From Bin127 sp965232825 (GTDB lineage Bacteria > Chloroflexota > Dehalococcoidia > Lucifugimonadales > Lucifugimonadaceae): a DNA stretch of 64,000 bases. Below are positions 43,246-51,424 of this stretch, in pieces. The notes below the pieces were generated by a model. It did no database searches and was not told where the DNA came from. It was given only the letters and a program-made list of their open reading frames with translations. The DNA lies in contig OZ247429.1 of the NCBI GenBank assembly GCA_965232825.1, positions 496,001 to 560,000 on the forward strand, read 5' to 3'. The number at the start of each line of letters is the position of its first letter. Within the stretch, counting starts at the first letter, position 1. Made by a program: the position numbers and the translations under genes.

Positions 43246-44151
43246 TCAGATACGGAAGAAGGGGATCTCGTGGATCTTTTCTGGATCAACTAACCCATCA
43301 ATTTCTGCCAACGGCTTCAACATTTCGAGCGAATCGAGTTGGATCTTCACATCTTCGTGAGGAGGCATCATTTGGACCATGCGCGAAAGCATGTCGTAAG
43401 CATCGCGCGCACGCCCGGATCGACCATGCAGATGAGCAATATCGCCGATGTTGCGCCAGTTCCACGGCATTAGATACTGAATCCGCTCAGCATCGGCGAT
43501 GGCTCCGACGTAGTCGCCGTTTTGGGTATGGATCATCTTCATGTTGTTCAAGACACGAGCGAGGACCATCTTGTTGTCAGCTCGTGGAAGATACCGTCGT
43601 TCGAGTTGATCGAGTTTTTTCGGATCGTTGGGAGGATTGCCCGATCCGCTCAACATCTTCAGGCATTCCCACCGCGAATAGATCCTGCCTTCTCGAAATG
43701 GGTCGACGAATACGAGGAAATCGCCCTTGCCGGCTGAGAGAAGGAAATGACCGGACATGTTTACCCCCGTAAGCGGTATGCCGATGCGCTGACCAACCTC
43801 CATGTAGAGGATTGACAACGTGATTGGAATGCCTAACTTCCGATCCAGGACATCGCTTAAAAGGCTGTTCTGAATGTCGTAGTAGTTGCCCGCATTCCCA
43901 CGGAACCCCATCTCGACGAACATCAATTCGTTGAGAGTATAGAGAGAGTCGAAGATCGAGGGTCGAATCAGAGGTTGCTGTTTGATACGTTCAGAGATCT
44001 CATTGATCGCGCCCATATAAAGCAGAACGTCGAGATCGGGATCGTCCTCCGCGGCGATAAACAGGCAGGACAGTGCTAGGTTGATTTGGGCGGACGGACG
44101 CGCTACGGACCGAATGAAGTTATCTCGTGGCCCGTTGTCGGCTGTTCCCAT
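43246..44151 (-). CDS. SirB1-family transglutaminase-like/TPR protein
   Basis: A 301-residue cytoplasmic protein of the SirB1/UPF0162 type. The transglutaminase-like part (about 20-180) shows LNELMFVEMGFRGNAGNYYD, SLLSDVLDRKLGIPITLSILYMEVGQRIG and MSGHFLL...FVDPFREG. The C-terminal third is a TPR array (ADNKMVLARVLNNMKMIHTQ and AIADAERIQYLMPWN). The usual active-site Cys is not seen at the expected spot (NAGNYYDIQNS), so it may be non-catalytic as in many members. It is upstream of the ECF sigma gene and divergent from the thiamine operon. Confidence 0.85.
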   Translation of the reverse strand: MGTADNGPRDNFIRSVARPSAQINLALSCLFIAAEDDPDLDVLLYMGAINEISERIKQQPLIRPSIFDSLYTLNELMFVEMGFRGNAGNYYDIQNSLLSDVLDRKLGIPITLSILYMEVGQRIGIPLTGVNMSGHFLLSAGKGDFLVFVDPFREGRIYSRWECLKMLSGSGNPPNDPKKLDQLERRYLPRADNKMVLARVLNNMKMIHTQNGDYVGAIADAERIQYLMPWNWRNIGDIAHLHGRSGRARDAYDMLSRMVQMMPPHEDVKIQLDSLEMLKPLAEIDGLVDPEKIHEIPFFRI

Positions 44152-44195
44152 GCCAAAGCATTGTAAAGGCGAATTGGTCTCGTGGCAACTGAACT

Positions 44196-44226
44196 TTGAT
44201 TCAACGGTAGTCTCTCTTGGTATAAT
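44196..44226 (+). promoter_or_regulatory. Promoter of the TPP-riboswitch operon
   Basis: A perfect TATAAT -10 (44221-44226) with a TGG extension and a TTGATT -35-like hexamer (44196-44201) at a long 19-base spacing. The extended -10 would compensate for the spacing. Transcription would start near 44233, forty bases before the riboswitch. Confidence 0.65.
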
Positions 44227-44271
44227 CGACTAACTGCAAAGCGAAGCGTCCTACGGACGAATCCATATTGA

Positions 44272-44358
44272 ATCTGGGGAGCTCAGTAAGCTGGGCTGAG
44301 AGGGCGAAAGCCAAACCGCCGACCCACATTACCTGATCTGGATAATGCCAGCGGAGGA
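44272..44358 (+). ncRNA. TPP riboswitch (THI element)
   Basis: The two conserved cores of a thiamine-pyrophosphate aptamer are present: GGGCTGAGAGGG at 44293-44304 (the CUGAGA box) and ACCTGATCTGGATAATGCC at 44331-44349, followed by AGCGGAGGAAA. The 3' closing strand contains the only Shine-Dalgarno (GGAGG, 44353-44357) before the ATG at 44370. Binding of TPP would therefore hide the ribosome site directly, which points to translational rather than attenuator control; I see no separate terminator hairpin between aptamer and gene. Confidence 0.95.
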
Positions 44359-44369
44359 AACCAACTCCG

Positions 44370-45266
44370 ATGTCTCAAACATCGGGAATTTCATCAACCG
44401 TTCATACTCGGAACGACGACAGTTTTTCGAGTTCCGCATTGAACACCGACTCGCCACGTTCTGATGCTGGCGAAAATTCGGCCGCGTTGACCAGATCGGG
44501 ATTTCCCGCGGTTTCCGTTCGAGCCGCGGCTAAATCGTTCGTGCGTCCCGACCTGCCGCCGATTGAAGCTGTTGACGCCGTATCTATGGATGTTGCTCTC
44601 GGCGAATTCGTGGTAATCGTCGGCCCTAGCGGTTGCGGCAAATCCACTCTCCTGAACATCATCGCCGGGCTTGTTGAACCTGACACCGGAAACGTCAGCC
44701 TCCAAGGCAACTCTGACGCCCAACGCATCGGTCACGTCGCCTACATGCACCAGATCGACCTGCTTCTCCCATGGCGCAATGTCCTCTCGAATGCCACCCT
44801 AGGCCTCGAAATCGCGGGTATCCCTCGCGCTGACGCTGATGCAAAAGCGACCGAGTTGGCCCAACGCTTCGGTATCGCCGATTTCCTAAACGCCTATCCC
44901 GCGACCCTCTCCGGGGGCATGAGACAACGAGTAGCCCTCCTCCGTGCCGTCCTTCCAGAACGCGACGTCTTGCTCTTAGACGAGCCGTTCAAAGCCTTGG
45001 ACGCCATCACCCGCGCTGAACTCCAACGCTGGCTCTCCGACGTCCTCGACCGCACTAACCGTGCAACCGTAATGGTCACCCACGATGTCGAAGAAGCATT
45101 GATGCTCGGCGACCGCGTCCTAGTAATGTCTCCTAGACCTGGCCGCATCGTCCTAGAACTTGACGTCGACCTCCCCCGTCCACGCCCACGCGACATCGTC
45201 CGTGATTCGAAGTTCGTCGACTACAAATGGCGACTCCTGTCCGCCCTAGACGAGCCAACTAACTAA
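44370..45266 (+). CDS. ABC importer ATPase for a thiamine precursor (ThiZ-like)
   Basis: A 298-residue ATPase of the nitrate/taurine/thiamine-pyrimidine class. A ~47-residue Ser/Thr-rich N-terminal extension precedes the domain, an oddity. Walker A VGPSGCGKSTLLNIIAG near 89-105, signature TLSGGMRQRVALLRAV near 186, Walker B DVLLLDEPFKALD, switch VMVTHDVEEALML. The ATG follows the riboswitch-embedded Shine-Dalgarno. With the next two genes it makes a complete importer; the riboswitch implies the cargo is thiamine or its pyrimidine (HMP or formylaminopyrimidine). Confidence 0.88.
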   Translation: MSQTSGISSTVHTRNDDSFSSSALNTDSPRSDAGENSAALTRSGFPAVSVRAAAKSFVRPDLPPIEAVDAVSMDVALGEFVVIVGPSGCGKSTLLNIIAGLVEPDTGNVSLQGNSDAQRIGHVAYMHQIDLLLPWRNVLSNATLGLEIAGIPRADADAKATELAQRFGIADFLNAYPATLSGGMRQRVALLRAVLPERDVLLLDEPFKALDAITRAELQRWLSDVLDRTNRATVMVTHDVEEALMLGDRVLVMSPRPGRIVLELDVDLPRPRPRDIVRDSKFVDYKWRLLSALDEPTN

Positions 45267-45268
45267 CG

Positions 45269-46132
45269 ATGAGTTCGCAGCAACAAATCAATGGACTAGC
45301 CACTCCGGCCAACGCGTCAAACCCGACACCGTCGGAACACACCTTCGCTATTCGTGCCCGTTCATTCGTCCGCGCATGGGGATCCGCCATGCTGTTGGCT
45401 GCACTCGGCCTGGTTCTTTGGGAAATCCTCGTCCGCGTCCTTGACGTTCAGACTTGGATCCTCCCGCCCGTATCGCTTATTCTCGCCGAACTTGCTGATA
45501 AGCCTGACCTCTTCCTCCGACACGCATCCGTAACCGCACAAGAAATCCTCATCGGATTCGCCGTCTCGATGACCTTCGCTGGCGTCATGGCCACTGCCAT
45601 GTTCTGGTCGCGACTCCTTGAACGGTCGGTCTACCCATTCCTCATCGCATCCCAGACCATCCCCGTATTCACCCTCGCACCCATGCTTCTCATCTGGATC
45701 GGCACCGGAATCGCACCCAAAATCGTCGTCGTTGTCCTCTTCACATTCTTCCCCGTAACCATCAACCTCATGACCGGACTGAAATCGGTCGATTCCGACA
45801 TGGTAGACATGTTCCGGACCCTCGGCGCGTCCCGCTGGCAGATGTTCACCAAGCTATACGTCCGATCTGCGCTCCCGTACCTCTTCGCTGGCCTGAAGGT
45901 CGCCGCCGTCGTCTCCGTGATCGGTGCCGTCATCGGCGAATGGATCAGCGCAGCCTCCGGCCTCGGATGGCTAATCAAGACCTCAACTCCGAAATTCCAG
46001 ACAGAACTCGTGTTTGCGGCTATATTTACCCTTTCGGTTATGGCCGCGTTGATGTTCATTGCGATAGCGTTGTTGCAATCGCGTATCCTGCGTAACTATC
46101 CGGGGTCGAATCCCCAAGGAGGACAATCGTGA
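45269..46132 (+). CDS. ABC importer permease for a thiamine precursor (ThiX-like)
   Basis: A 287-residue inner-membrane permease (BPD_transp_1 type) with about six helices, the first at GSAMLLAALGLVLWEILV. The EAA-like coupling loop is VDMFRTLGASRWQMFTKLYVRSALPYLFAGLKVA near 175-205, the ATPase docking site. PIPMLLIW-like TLAPMLLIWIGTG is characteristic of SsuC/TauC/ThiX permeases. It starts two bases after the ATPase stop, and its own stop overlaps the next gene by four bases, so the three proteins are translationally coupled. Confidence 0.88.
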   Translation: MSSQQQINGLATPANASNPTPSEHTFAIRARSFVRAWGSAMLLAALGLVLWEILVRVLDVQTWILPPVSLILAELADKPDLFLRHASVTAQEILIGFAVSMTFAGVMATAMFWSRLLERSVYPFLIASQTIPVFTLAPMLLIWIGTGIAPKIVVVVLFTFFPVTINLMTGLKSVDSDMVDMFRTLGASRWQMFTKLYVRSALPYLFAGLKVAAVVSVIGAVIGEWISAASGLGWLIKTSTPKFQTELVFAAIFTLSVMAALMFIAIALLQSRILRNYPGSNPQGGQS

Positions 46133-47121
46133 AACGGATTACAGGTCTGATCCTGTTAGGAGTGGCTCTTTTTGCACTCGTTATTGCCTGTTCGTCTGAG
46201 CCGGAAACAGAAACCGTCTCAATCGAACTGGACTGGTCGCCGCCAAACGCCAACCACTCCGGCATCTACGCCGCCATCGACCAAGGATTTTTCGAGGAAG
46301 AAAACCTCGAGGTCGAGGTCAGCGTCCCAGCCGATGCCGCAGCCATCGCCCAGCTCGTCGGGTCAGGCCAGCGCGACTTCGGTATCTTCTACCAGACCGA
46401 CACCACCCTCGCACGAGCCGCCGGCGTTCCCGTCGTAGCCGTTCGAGCCATCGTCCAAAGCCCGATCAACTCCCTAATGGCCCTCAAATCCTCCGGCATA
46501 ACTCGCCCCGGAGATCTTGCAGGCAAGAAGGTCGGATATCCCGGCATCGAGTGGGACGAGCTCATGCTGGCCGCAATGCTCGAGGCCGACGGCCTAACCC
46601 TTGACGACGTCGAACTCCATGACGTCGGATACGCGCTGTCACAGGTGCTCGCCGCCGGAACCATGGACGCCGTCATCGGTGCATATTGGTCATACGAATC
46701 GTTCGTCCTCGAAGACATGGGATTCCCCGTCGAAATCATCTACCCCGAAGACTGGGGCGTACCCCGCTACTACGAGATGATGCTCATCACCTCGGATCGA
46801 ATGATCGAAGAGCAGCCCGACGTCGTCCGGCGCTTCGTAACTGCCTTCACCAAAGGCTTCGAATATGTCGCCGAGGATGGGCAACGAGGCATCGACATCC
46901 TAGTCAAACTCAACGAAGACTCTATCGACGAATCAAGTGAATCCCTAGACCGCCGAGGAATCCCACTCCTCATCCCCGCATGGCTAGACAGCGAAGACGG
47001 CAAATTCGGCACCCTCTCCCAATCACAGTGGGAATCAGTCGGCAACTACATGAAGAGCAGAGCCCTGATACCGCAGGATTTCGATGTCAGTACGGCTTGG
47101 ACGGACGAATTCTACAAATAA
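46129..47121 (+). CDS. ABC importer substrate-binding lipoprotein for a thiamine precursor (ThiY-like)
   Basis: A 330-residue NMT1/THI5-type binding protein. The signal peptide ends in a lipobox (LVIACS), so it is anchored outside the membrane. ELDWSPPNANHSGIYAAIDQGFF is the ThiY/NMT1 opening; the RDFGIFYQTDTTLARAAGVPVVAV segment and GYALSQVLAAGTMDAVIGAYW follow. GTG 46129 has GGAGGA five bases upstream and overlaps the permease stop (GTGA). The thiaminase-product or HMP specificity is inferred from the riboswitch and the ThiY-like sequence. Confidence 0.87.
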   Translation: MKRITGLILLGVALFALVIACSSEPETETVSIELDWSPPNANHSGIYAAIDQGFFEEENLEVEVSVPADAAAIAQLVGSGQRDFGIFYQTDTTLARAAGVPVVAVRAIVQSPINSLMALKSSGITRPGDLAGKKVGYPGIEWDELMLAAMLEADGLTLDDVELHDVGYALSQVLAAGTMDAVIGAYWSYESFVLEDMGFPVEIIYPEDWGVPRYYEMMLITSDRMIEEQPDVVRRFVTAFTKGFEYVAEDGQRGIDILVKLNEDSIDESSESLDRRGIPLLIPAWLDSEDGKFGTLSQSQWESVGNYMKSRALIPQDFDVSTAWTDEFYK

Positions 47122-47141
47122 ACCCAACAAACGACCTGTAT

Positions 47142-47164
47142 GGGCAGGTTTCAAACCTTGCCCC
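47142..47164. repeat. GGGCAGGTTT palindrome repeat, third copy
   Basis: GGGCAGGTTT-C-AAACCTtGCCC, the imperfect third copy of the palindrome at 16672-16700. It marks the boundary between the thiamine importer operon and the HipA-like block. A further short inverted repeat CATCCCC/GGGGATG lies at about 47189-47222. Confidence 0.65.
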
Positions 47165-47301
47165 CTCTAAACCCACGGAACGACTGAAAACCATCCCCTT
47201 CTCGAAGCGAATGCAGGGGATGCTAGGACGTTGCAGGGCTATGGCATCGTTACCCACAACCATCGCCGTTCCCGAACCAACCAAGATTCGCGAAGTAAAA
47301 C

Positions 47302-48279
47302 GTGTCGCCTTCCGAATACGCAGTTCGCCAACTACCCGTCTGGCCAGAGATTCAGCAGGTTCGGATTGAATCTAGAGGCAGCAGGCGTAAGTTTTGGATA
47401 TCGATCGATGGAGAACCGAATCCTTGGTTGCTCAAGTACCCGAGACCTAATACGGGAGAACATTGGGCTGAAAAGATAGCCGCCGAAGTCGGAAAACTAG
47501 TCGGAGTAGACTGCGCTCGCGTCGAGTTAGCAGATTGTGGTGAAGAGTTAGTCACCGTCTGCGAATCTTTCGAACCAGAGAATCGAGACGAATCAGACCA
47601 TTATGACGACGAGATGAGGGATTGGTTCTACGATCAAACGTTCTTCATCGAAGGTTGTTACGTTTTGGCGTGGAACGATGATCAATACGACATCGAAACG
47701 CGGTTCGGTCAACGAGACCATAACGTTGGCAACATCGTGCGAGCAGTCAAGGGGTTGCTACGAGACCCAAATTTCCCCGCTCACGGTCAAGAAGACGACG
47801 TTATGCAGTCTTTGGCATCGTACGCATTGCTTGACGGTTTGATCGGCAACACCGATCGACACCACGAAAATTGGATGTTGAAAATCATGTTAGTTCGTGC
47901 CTCGGCCACAGCCTGGATGTCCGCCGCTCCATCATACGATCACGCATCCTCGCTAGGTCGAGAACTCCAAGACGAACGGCGCACTCGGTATTTGGAACAA
48001 GGCGGAGTCCTCAATTACCTGAACAGGGGCAACGGCGGCGTATTCGCCGACGACCAGCAAGCCCGCGCACCGTCTCCACTCGAAACCGCCAGCTACATTT
48101 CTCAACAGTGGCCTGACTACACCCGGCCAATTCTGCAGAGAATCGGCTCTACACCAGATTCCGAGTTTCGAACCGCAATTGATAGAGTACCAACAGAGTT
48201 CATGTCCGATATCGCCAAAGAATTCGCGTACCAAATCATCGTGATCAGCAAAAACGAACTGCTCAAACTCACCCGATGA
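47302..48279 (+). CDS. HipA-like (split) serine/threonine kinase
   Basis: A 325-residue protein with a HipA/PI-kinase-like catalytic domain but no HipA N-terminal subdomain. The ATP Lys45 is in PWLLKYPRP, Glu57/Glu62 are in HWAEKIAAEVGKLVG, the catalytic loop is GLIGNTDRHHENWML (Asp185, Asn190), and the metal Asp213 is in PSYDHASSLG. All kinase residues are therefore present. GTG 47302 is the start; no strong ribosome site is seen. The stop overlaps the next gene (ATGA), whose product carries the missing HipA-N-like part and a HIRAN domain, so the two resemble a split HipA, as in HipBST-type systems. Confidence 0.78.
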   Translation: MSPSEYAVRQLPVWPEIQQVRIESRGSRRKFWISIDGEPNPWLLKYPRPNTGEHWAEKIAAEVGKLVGVDCARVELADCGEELVTVCESFEPENRDESDHYDDEMRDWFYDQTFFIEGCYVLAWNDDQYDIETRFGQRDHNVGNIVRAVKGLLRDPNFPAHGQEDDVMQSLASYALLDGLIGNTDRHHENWMLKIMLVRASATAWMSAAPSYDHASSLGRELQDERRTRYLEQGGVLNYLNRGNGGVFADDQQARAPSPLETASYISQQWPDYTRPILQRIGSTPDSEFRTAIDRVPTEFMSDIAKEFAYQIIVISKNELLKLTR

Positions 48280-49052
48280 CCATTTTGTTCCTCGCTTGCC
48301 ATGACCGACGAAATCGCAGTTGGTTCCCCGTAGGACGACTTACGAGGAATGACGCTGAACCCGCAGAGTACGAGTTTGAATATCTCCGAGGTGCTAAAGA
48401 AGCCGAGAATTCGCCGATCCGCTTCGCCATCCCCGTTCCCGGATTCCCCGAACTAAACAAAGCGTACCGAGCTACCGAAATCTTTCCGATTTTCCGCTAC
48501 CGCGCGATGAACAAACGACGTCCCGATCGCCCGGAATACCTGAATCTCTTTGGATTGGACCCCGACGATACCGACGTGCTCGCGGAACTCGCCATCTCAG
48601 GCGGTCACAGCGTCGCCGACACCTTCGAAATCTTCCCCGCCATCGAACCAGATGCACAAGGGCGATTCAAGACTCGTTTCATCGTCCAAGGTTTGCGACG
48701 CTCAGATCACGACACCATCGAACGCATCGCATCGCTCAATCCGGGTGACCGCCTCGACCTGGCCCAAACAACCAACGGCCGATCTCCGCAACATTCGATC
48801 CGCGTAACAACCATCGAAAAAGTGCACCTAGGTTGGCTACCAAGGCACCTCGCAGACTTTCTACGCCAACCCGACACCGTCAATCTTGCAGACATTCAAC
48901 TTCGAGTCGTCCAAGTCAACCACCAAGCTCCAATAAGTCACCGCCTCCTAGTCGAAGTTAATGGCCAATTGCCGCCCGGCATCGATCCGATGAGTGAACT
49001 AGAGCAGTATCAGCCGGTCTCTAGTCCAGCCAACGGATCTGCGACCACCTGA
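48276..49052 (+). CDS. HipA-N-like/HIRAN-domain protein
   Basis: 258 residues. The first ~120 residues (FPVGRLTR...EYEFEYLRGAKEAENS, ATEIFPIFRYRAMNKRRPDRPEYL, GGHSVADTFEIFP) match the layout of the HipA N-subdomain as found in HIRAN-containing actinobacterial proteins. Residues ~130-215 form a HIRAN-like domain (RFIVQGLRR...IASLNPGDRLDL...VHLGWLPRHLADFL), a fold that binds DNA ends or single strands in other proteins. It is coupled to the kinase gene by a four-base overlap. Likely role: partner or modulator of the kinase; whether antitoxin or DNA sensor is inference. Confidence 0.7.
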   Translation: MTILFLACHDRRNRSWFPVGRLTRNDAEPAEYEFEYLRGAKEAENSPIRFAIPVPGFPELNKAYRATEIFPIFRYRAMNKRRPDRPEYLNLFGLDPDDTDVLAELAISGGHSVADTFEIFPAIEPDAQGRFKTRFIVQGLRRSDHDTIERIASLNPGDRLDLAQTTNGRSPQHSIRVTTIEKVHLGWLPRHLADFLRQPDTVNLADIQLRVVQVNHQAPISHRLLVEVNGQLPPGIDPMSELEQYQPVSSPANGSATT

Positions 49053-49094
49053 TTACCTTCTGTCACGCCACCCGGCTCACGAGATAATCGACGA

Positions 49095-50048
49095 TTGACA
49101 GAAAACCACATTTCTAAGCAACAGTTCAATTTCAGCATCGGTTGGACCGCGTGGATTGGAATGGCAGTCCTCTATGTACTGACCTACTTGGCGTACCAAT
49201 CACCATACGGATTGCTACAAGGGACTGATGTACATGTCAGCGACGCAGAACGGTTTTTGTTGCCGTTGATCCCGGTCGGGATTCTCGCAGGTTCGATAAT
49301 CATCCACGAGGCGGCTCACGCCATCGCCATGGCGGCCAACGACATCAAAGTTGGCAAGATACGTCTGGAGATTTGGGGAGGGTACACGGCACCTACAGAT
49401 GATAGTCCCTCATTACTGCATATCCCTGCTACCAAATCTTTCGCTATATATTTCGTGGGGCCGTGTTCCAATCTAGTACTTGCAGCCGCATTTCTCTTCT
49501 TCGCACCTGAACCGCTTCGCTCTGATGAAATATCAAGCCCTATTGGGTTGTTTGTGCACGGTTGGTTCGAACGTGGCTTCGAATTCAACTTGATTTTGGC
49601 GCTGTTCAATCTCATCCCGTTGTTTCCATTGGATGGCGGTCACGTGCTACGTAGCATACTAATGGGCATCTGTGGAAGTGCTATGGCGGCAGGTTTGGTG
49701 TCAGGCACGTTCAGCATTCTTGTCGGCTCAGCTTACGTACGCTACATCGCCACAGTGGTAATCGAGGCTAGAATAGCCAGTATTGAGGACGCATGGTCGG
49801 TGCTTCAATCGTACGCCTTGCTAGGTATTTTTTCTGGAGTTATTGTTCTAACTTCATTCCTGATGTTGGTGATTACACTCTTCGAACGATCCCCAGCAGG
49901 TTCGAAGTCGATCAATTTGTCCCAACGACTGTTAACGATGTTGTTGATGGTGTCACTAGTCGGTTTTGGTTACGTTCTTCATTTCAAAGGCTATTGGGAA
50001 CGATTACCCCTTCCGACCGAACTATACGCCGCCCTGTTAGGTTCTTAA
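49095..50048 (+). CDS. Site-2-type intramembrane metalloprotease (M50)
   Basis: A 317-residue membrane protein with about six helices. Zinc ligands and catalytic Glu are in HEAAHA (His71, Glu72, His75) at the end of a helix; the third ligand is in NLIPLFPLDGGHVLR (Asp180). VGPCSNLVLAAAF is the usual segment between them. No PDZ domain is visible. Start is TTG 49095, 42 bases after the HIRAN gene on the same strand, so it may form a three-gene unit with the kinase pair. By family it cleaves membrane-anchored regulators; the RskA anti-sigma factor encoded at 41577-42578 is one possible target elsewhere in the window. Confidence 0.82.
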   Translation: MTENHISKQQFNFSIGWTAWIGMAVLYVLTYLAYQSPYGLLQGTDVHVSDAERFLLPLIPVGILAGSIIIHEAAHAIAMAANDIKVGKIRLEIWGGYTAPTDDSPSLLHIPATKSFAIYFVGPCSNLVLAAAFLFFAPEPLRSDEISSPIGLFVHGWFERGFEFNLILALFNLIPLFPLDGGHVLRSILMGICGSAMAAGLVSGTFSILVGSAYVRYIATVVIEARIASIEDAWSVLQSYALLGIFSGVIVLTSFLMLVITLFERSPAGSKSINLSQRLLTMLLMVSLVGFGYVLHFKGYWERLPLPTELYAALLGS

Positions 50049-50238
50049 CTAGGCATCTAACCATTCAAAGATGCTGATGGTGAAGCGTAGAGAGATGCCG
50101 AATCCCCCTCAAAACATCCACCGCGGACAAGCCAGATGACCCGAAACCTCCGCAACCTCGCCTAGCAAACATACCCAGTCCCAACAACCGCTTCAAAGTC
50201 GCCTGACATTTGTGCCAAAATGCGATTAACCTTCGAGT

Positions 50239-50433
50239 ATGGCAATCGAACATAATCCAACCTCACCGTACGCCACACAATCGGACATCGAGCGTCTGCG
50301 AGACTCGACCCAGTTGGACATCGAACGTCTCCGCGTCGAATTCCACAAGGCGATAAACACCCAGACTTGGCGTATTATCGCCGCCGGATTCACCGCCGCG
50401 GGCCTGTTGCTAGCCGGTATCAAGTTCCTCTAG
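50239..50433 (+). CDS. Small coiled-coil membrane protein
   Basis: 64 residues. A polar N-terminus leads into an 11-residue duplicated unit (SDIERLRDSTQ / LDIERLRVEFH), a short coiled coil, then INTQTWR and one transmembrane helix (IIAAGFTAAGLLLAGIKFL) ending in the membrane. The architecture resembles small DUF1640/Bdr-like proteins and phage XhlA-like proteins, which oligomerise at the membrane. There is only a weak GAG upstream of ATG 50239. It lies 190 noncoding bases downstream of the protease gene; membership of that unit is uncertain. Confidence 0.6.
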   Translation: MAIEHNPTSPYATQSDIERLRDSTQLDIERLRVEFHKAINTQTWRIIAAGFTAAGLLLAGIKFL

Positions 50434-50445
50434 GTCGAACAAACC

Positions 50446-50482
50446 CGTCATTCCGATCGCTTAAGAATCCTTCAAATCCTAG
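50446..50482. repeat. CATTCCGA / AATCCTTCAAATCC degenerate repeat
   Basis: CGTCATTCCGATCG is followed by AAGAATCCTTCAAATCC, a degenerate composite of the two repeat types also found at 5079-5180 (reverse orientation) and 5262-5317. It marks the right edge of the HipA/HIRAN block. Confidence 0.4.
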
Positions 50483-50483
50483 T

Positions 50484-51370
50484 TCAATACCCCCGGCGCG
50501 GATATGCTAGATGTCCCACCATTCCCGTCTTCGCCACCCGGTAAACATGACCGGTAGCGAAAGTCACGAACAGCACGTCTAATCCCGGACCGCCGAAGGT
50601 GCAGTTTGTCGGACTACCTGCTGGCGTCCGATGAGTCGCCCTGACCAGACCACTCGGCTCGAAGACATAAATCGCTGAACCTGCACCGACTGTCGGCTCA
50701 CCTGCTGTTGCCAGAATCTGACCATCTGTCGTCAGCACCATGCCGTCGATGCCGCGACCGTCTCCGAAATCGAATAACACTGTTCCGTCGCCCAATGTCC
50801 CATCTGCGTTGATCGGATACGCCCTAAGTTGACGCCGAAGGCTTTTCTCTCGGCGACATACAGGATTGATTGATCTGCGGACAGGAGCACTCCATTGGGT
50901 CGATTGGTATCGAGGGTTACGCGTTTGGTGGTCCAGTTGCCTCCGAACGAGTGCGCTGCTAGGTAGACCGATTCATGCGGAAGGTTGTTTGGCTGGGCAG
51001 AGTAGTTCGGGTCGGAGAAGTAGATGCGACCTTGACCGTCAACGTCGAGGTCGTTCGGCATGTTGAGCCTGGCGTCGTCGAGATTGTCGGCGATAACCGT
51101 CGCTTCCGACGCCGGATTCGCAACATCGATCTCCACGACACGATTCCCACCGCCTTCACACGCGAACAACCGACCCGATCGGTCGAATTTCATCCCATTC
51201 GCCTGGTTGGTGTCCGTCCGCCACACCTCGCTCTCGCCAGTCTTTGGGTCCCATCGATAAGTCGTCGCCGCGTAGCACTCGTTGTAGAGCAGGGCGGTTC
51301 CGTCCCACGTCGGTCCCTCAGTGAGCGAATCGTGTTTGGCGATCAGTTCCCATTCCCAAGAATCGTTCAT
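50484..51370 (-). pseudogene. SMP-30/gluconolactonase-type gene with a single frameshift
   Basis: Two overlapping frames together encode one SMP-30-like beta-propeller. The first (51370 to about 50825) covers SLTEGPTWDGTALLYNECY, GRLFACEGGGNRVVEID, MPNDLDVDGQGRIYFSDPNY and RPNGVLLSADQSILYVAERK. The second (from about 50825 to 50484) continues LRAYPINADGTLGDGT, RGIDGMVLTTDG and GSPTNCTFGG. One added base near 50825-50830 joins them and aligns with the intact neighbour gene. Metal ligands (Glu of TEGP, Asn of MPND, Asp of GIDGM) are retained. It may be a true null or a one-base sequence error. Confidence 0.8.
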
Positions 51371-51424
51371 CGGTAGTCCAGACCTTTGATTGCTTTTGAT
51401 GTCGGAGCTGCGAAGCGCCCATGA

